Shown here: positions 29,321 through 31,634 of the stretch, one piece after another | How positions within the stretch are numbered: the stretch's first letter is position 1 | How the letters are laid out: every line of letters begins with the position of its first letter | Source of the DNA: Larix sibirica | Taxonomy: Eukaryota; Streptophyta; Pinopsida; Pinales; Pinaceae | Length of the DNA: 31,634 bases | NCBI GenBank assembly: GCA_004151065.3 | Contig: NWUY0300109012.1 | Span: forward strand, 1 to 31,634 | Direction of reading: 5' to 3' | Made by a program: the position numbers and the translations under genes | Notes under the pieces: generated by a model | The model's database searches: none | Told to the model about the DNA's origin: nothing | The model's input: the letters and a program-made list of their open reading frames with translations, nothing else

Positions 29321-30311
29321 TTATGGAAGATTCTTCTCTATTGGATTTGGATGATTTTTATTTTTTTTCGGAAGCTGCTCTTCCTTTGTTTCCTCTTCGT
29401 CCCAAGAAAGGGTACTCTGCCTTGAAGCTTCTACGTAGGTTAGAACCCTTGGCATTTCAACTACTTCTTGGGTACTTGCTACATGTCGAATGGGGGAGAA
29501 GATTGGGTCATCGAAGTTAAAGGGACAATCTTCCGAGGCTATTTGAATAATTTCCTCTTCCAAGGAATGAGGGAGATAATGGGAGAGGAGCTTGAGGGAG
29601 TGTTGGATTGTGGATCTAGGTTTATTTTAGGGGGGGTCCACAATGAGGACTATTTCAAGGGGGCCGATCTCATGGGATAATTTGCTTCCGCAGCGAGAAC
29701 ATTGAATTTGTTACGAGAGGAAGAGAGATATTTTTAGGGAGGATGCTAATGATTATGGTTTGGATTTGATTCTATTTTTTTTTTATCACTTGTCATTGTT
29801 CTTGTTTTTTGTCATGGTCGGATGAGGGAAGGCTTTTTTGCAGTGTTTTGGAAAATGGCCATACTTGTTATATTGCTTGCATTTGAAAGGGATTTGATTG
29901 TAGTCCAACTTTTGGACATGGATCCAATATTCTAGAACGATTTTAATGGATTCGGGTAGGCCTTAATTTAGATCAACTTCTACATAGATTCTAACGCACG
30001 TGAACATGAAGGATTTTGGTTCAGATCTATCAATGTACTTCCCTAGCACATTTTTGATTGAGTACAAAGAGTCATCATCCAACAATGGAGTGGGAGATGG
30101 GGGAGTTTGATCTAGATTGACATTGCTGAGGGGTCATCAATTCTATGATCAAAGACAAGAGTCCATTCATTGAGATACATTCCTCGATACCCAATAAAGT
30201 ATAGTCCATTTTGGAAGATAAGATCCCGATCCTCTTTAAGTTTAAAGAGAAATGCATAGAAGCCTCATTCACAAAATAAATAAGATATTTTTCTTGTGAT
30301 CATGACCATCC
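29321..30311 (-). pseudogene. LINE B ORF1, DUF4283-type domain and CCHC knuckle, broken
   Basis: Near 30311 one frame reads VNEAFYAFLFKLKEDRDLIF, then NGLYFIGYRGMYLNEWTLVF, the typical DUF4283 layout (FxxFxFxxEED, GPWxxxGxxLxLxxW). LPHLPLHCW, LGKYIDRSEPKSF and RIYVEVDLN follow, then GLPESIKIVLEYWIHVQKLD, YNQIPFKCKQYNKYGHFPKH and C. The knuckle at 29840-29881 has Tyr in place of the second Cys. The C-terminal part (29321-29563) is acidic and low in complexity, ending near 29321. ORF1 proteins of this type bind the LINE RNA. The N-terminal end of the domain is missing, matching the truncation of the whole element. Stops and at least two frame changes are present. Confidence 0.85.
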
Positions 30312-30603
30312 TGTGTTTTTGCATCTAAGTGTCCTTAGATTTTATATTTGACATGAAATTCATTGTGTGTGTATGGTTAATTTACATGTTTTTTCTACTA
30401 ATGAAACGTATTACATATGTTTATGCATGTGCCATATCCCACCATTTGATCAACATACCAGCACATCCCTCCATATATTCCACCTAGTTCGTTTTTTCCA
30501 CAATTGATGCCGAGTCTTGTGACTGGGCACTCTGCCACCGTGATCAACATACCTATCTCCCCTCCCCTAGGGAGATCCCATCCCTCGCATAACCACTAGG
30601 GCT
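30312..30603. other. No recognisable feature
   Basis: Sequence upstream of the truncated LINE B end. No motif was seen, nor a match to the sequence next to the LINE B 3' end that would give a target-site duplication. Confidence 0.4.
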
Positions 30604-30915
30604 ATGTCTATGCCCACACCCATCCCCTCTTGTGGTTCCTCCACCTTTCCAACATTTGGCTCCATCCACCCCATCCACATTGCCTCCATCCACATCGGCT
30701 CCATCCATTGCTCCTACATCAACCCCTACACATTTACCTACATCACCCCCCTCCCCTGTACTACATCAGATCCCTCCCCCGCACCTGCATCAGCCCCCTT
30801 CCCCCTACCTACATCATCCCCCTCCACCACCATTTCCTTGGAGCAAGTTGTCCATCCCAATGCTCCACTTCTTAGCTAGGAAGGACAATCTCTTGCATTG
30901 CCTTAGATATTCACG
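30604..30915 (+). repeat. C-rich low-complexity DNA, proline-rich in several frames
   Basis: The plus strand consists largely of degenerate CCTACATCA and CTCCATCCACAT repeats with very few G. Open frames in all three plus phases (30604-30879, 30630-30875, 30632-30919) translate to Pro/Ser/Thr/His-rich peptides because of composition alone. The frame from 30632 reaches a GTGAGA at 30916 that could be a 5' splice site, so this could be a leader exon, but composition is the simpler reading. Confidence 0.7.
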
Positions 30916-31070
30916 GTGAGATTTATAAGGTCATTAAACTCTTATAAAGTATGAATGAAATTCATAAAATAATGAATTTTGATTTTTATGTATTAATTGA
31001 TTTTTGTAATTGTTGCAAGGAGGTATTGCTGTGAGGCTTGGATCTAGGAGATAGAAAACCCTAGTACGAC

Positions 31071-31405
31071 ATGTTGTCTCGTCTCAGGTGTGTACTAAAT
31101 ATTTGAATTCTGATTGTATTTTTTTAAGTGTACTACTTGATAGAATTGTGGGAAAATTGATATGTTGTTGTTTTCCTTTCAGAGCATGGAGAGACACTCT
31201 ACGTGACCTAGATATAGGGGGGATAAAGCTTCCTCCAACTCAAAGAAGAAGAAGATTGATTTTGGATATGAGCGTCGGGGTGCCAATGGCGAGCATGGTG
31301 AATGAGACACCCACTATGCACATTATCCACAATGTGGCATTTTGGGCAAGAGATGTTTATTTGTGTCTAGGCCATGACTTTCCCTTATTCCATTTTTGGG
31401 CATGA
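31071..31405 (+). CDS. Possible small spliced ORF, 79 codons, unknown
   Basis: An ATG at 31071 opens MLSRL, then a canonical intron follows: GTGTGT at 31088 to a pyrimidine-rich TTTTCCTTTCAG ending at 31182. Splicing joins 31071-31087 (17 bases) to 31183-31405 (223 bases), which keeps the frame. The product reads MLSRLRAWRDTLRDLDIGGI, then KLPPTQRRRRLILD, and ends PLFHFWA before TGA. The basic RRRR stretch is its only notable feature. A TAG lies two codons before the ATG, so this must be the start if the model is right. I recognise no family. An unspliced reading is also open from 31088. The model rests on splice signals only. Confidence 0.2.
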
Positions 31406-31539
31406 GCATCCATTATATGTATTGGGAACCACTTTCCATTTTGTATAAAAATGTATTTTTGGACCTATTTCCAGTACAAATTCATGACTTTCATCTGGTG
31501 TATATGACAAAGTGTTTATGTATTTTTACATTATTGATG

Positions 31540-31634
31540 TGGATTTGATGTTATATATTATGACGGTTACATGGTTCATGGTTCATGGTGAATGTGATAT
31601 TATATGTATTATGACTGTTACATGCAATATATTT
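31540..31634. repeat. Short AT-rich duplication
   Basis: TGATGTTATATATTATGACGGTTACATG near 31547 recurs in diverged form (TGATATTATATG, ATTATGACTGTTACATG) near 31596, with GGTTCATGGTTCATGGTGAA between. Confidence 0.7.

Larger units (their letters stand above)
25376..30311 (-). mobile_element. LINE B: long L1-like plant LINE, antisense, decayed
   Basis: On the minus strand the order is ORF1 (DUF4283-type plus CCHC knuckle, 30311 to about 29320), endonuclease (about 29200-28430), RT (about 27960-27440), the L1 thumb-like region (27412-26990), a zf-RVT-like region (about 26700-26250) and RNase H (about 26030-25597). This is the normal layout of plant L1-clade LINEs. ORF1 begins abruptly inside its first domain at about 30311, so the 5' end is truncated. 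The 3' end is uncertain; the T7 run at 25376-25382 (A-run on the element strand) is the best candidate. Every domain is interrupted, so the element cannot move by itself. Confidence 0.85.

Noticed and set aside
30604-30919. Proline-rich cell-wall protein gene
   Set aside because: All three plus frames give Pro/Ser/Thr-rich peptides, which is expected from the C-rich repeat itself; there is no signal peptide or regular peptide repeat.
1-31634. CRISPR array, bacterial operon, rRNA or intact tRNA gene
   Set aside because: No regularly spaced short repeats with unique spacers, no prokaryotic gene organisation and no rRNA or cloverleaf sequence were seen.

Overview
The window reads as nuclear DNA from a seed plant with a large, repeat-rich genome, most likely a conifer or another gymnosperm. 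The sequence is AT-rich, no long intact gene is present, and the bulk consists of decayed non-LTR retrotransposons (LINEs), tRNA-derived SINEs and Ty1/copia pieces. Plant features include LINE ORF1 with a DUF4283-type/CCHC knuckle domain, LINE ORF2 ending in an RNase H domain, and copia primer sites complementary to initiator tRNA-Met. The species assignment is inference. Nearly every protein-like stretch is interrupted by stops and frameshifts, so most entries are called pseudogenes.

Layout. 26-2290: antisense LINE (LINE A) with reverse transcriptase (RT) motifs and a (TTATC)n 3' tail. 2396-2640: short tandem repeats. 3102-4351: three SINE-like elements in AT-rich filler. 4705-5790: antisense tandem array of CCHC zinc-knuckle units, the third one split by a 45-bp LINE A-type tail. 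7652-7873: fourth SINE, with a target-site duplication. 7981-9150: tandem duplications. 9782-10790: copia LTR, primer-binding site and decayed gag. 11058-12170: a more GC-rich island of unknown origin. 13229-14545: antisense RNase H fragment followed by an unidentified broken ORF. 15126-16683: several tandem duplications, including a nearly perfect 306-bp one. 17740-18046: two possible exons of an unidentified plus-strand gene. 18771-21360: low-copy-looking sequence with local tandem repeats. 21363-22825: 1.4-kb antisense insertion bounded by a direct repeat, carrying RNase H and then a coiled-coil ORF. 24279-24570: antisense copia primer site and LTR. 25600-30311: a long antisense LINE (LINE B) with ORF1 and ORF2 domains recognisable in order. 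30604-31405: proline-rich low-complexity DNA and a possible small spliced ORF.

Nothing here looks like a working multi-gene system. The most interesting points are the tandem zinc-knuckle array with a tiny LINE-tail insertion, the RNase H plus coiled-coil insertion with direct-repeat boundaries, a second RNase H fragment followed by an unknown ORF, the mixed SINE cluster, and the splice-bounded candidate exons near 17.7-18.0 kb. All positions and motif readings were made by eye from the sequence; no database search was possible.
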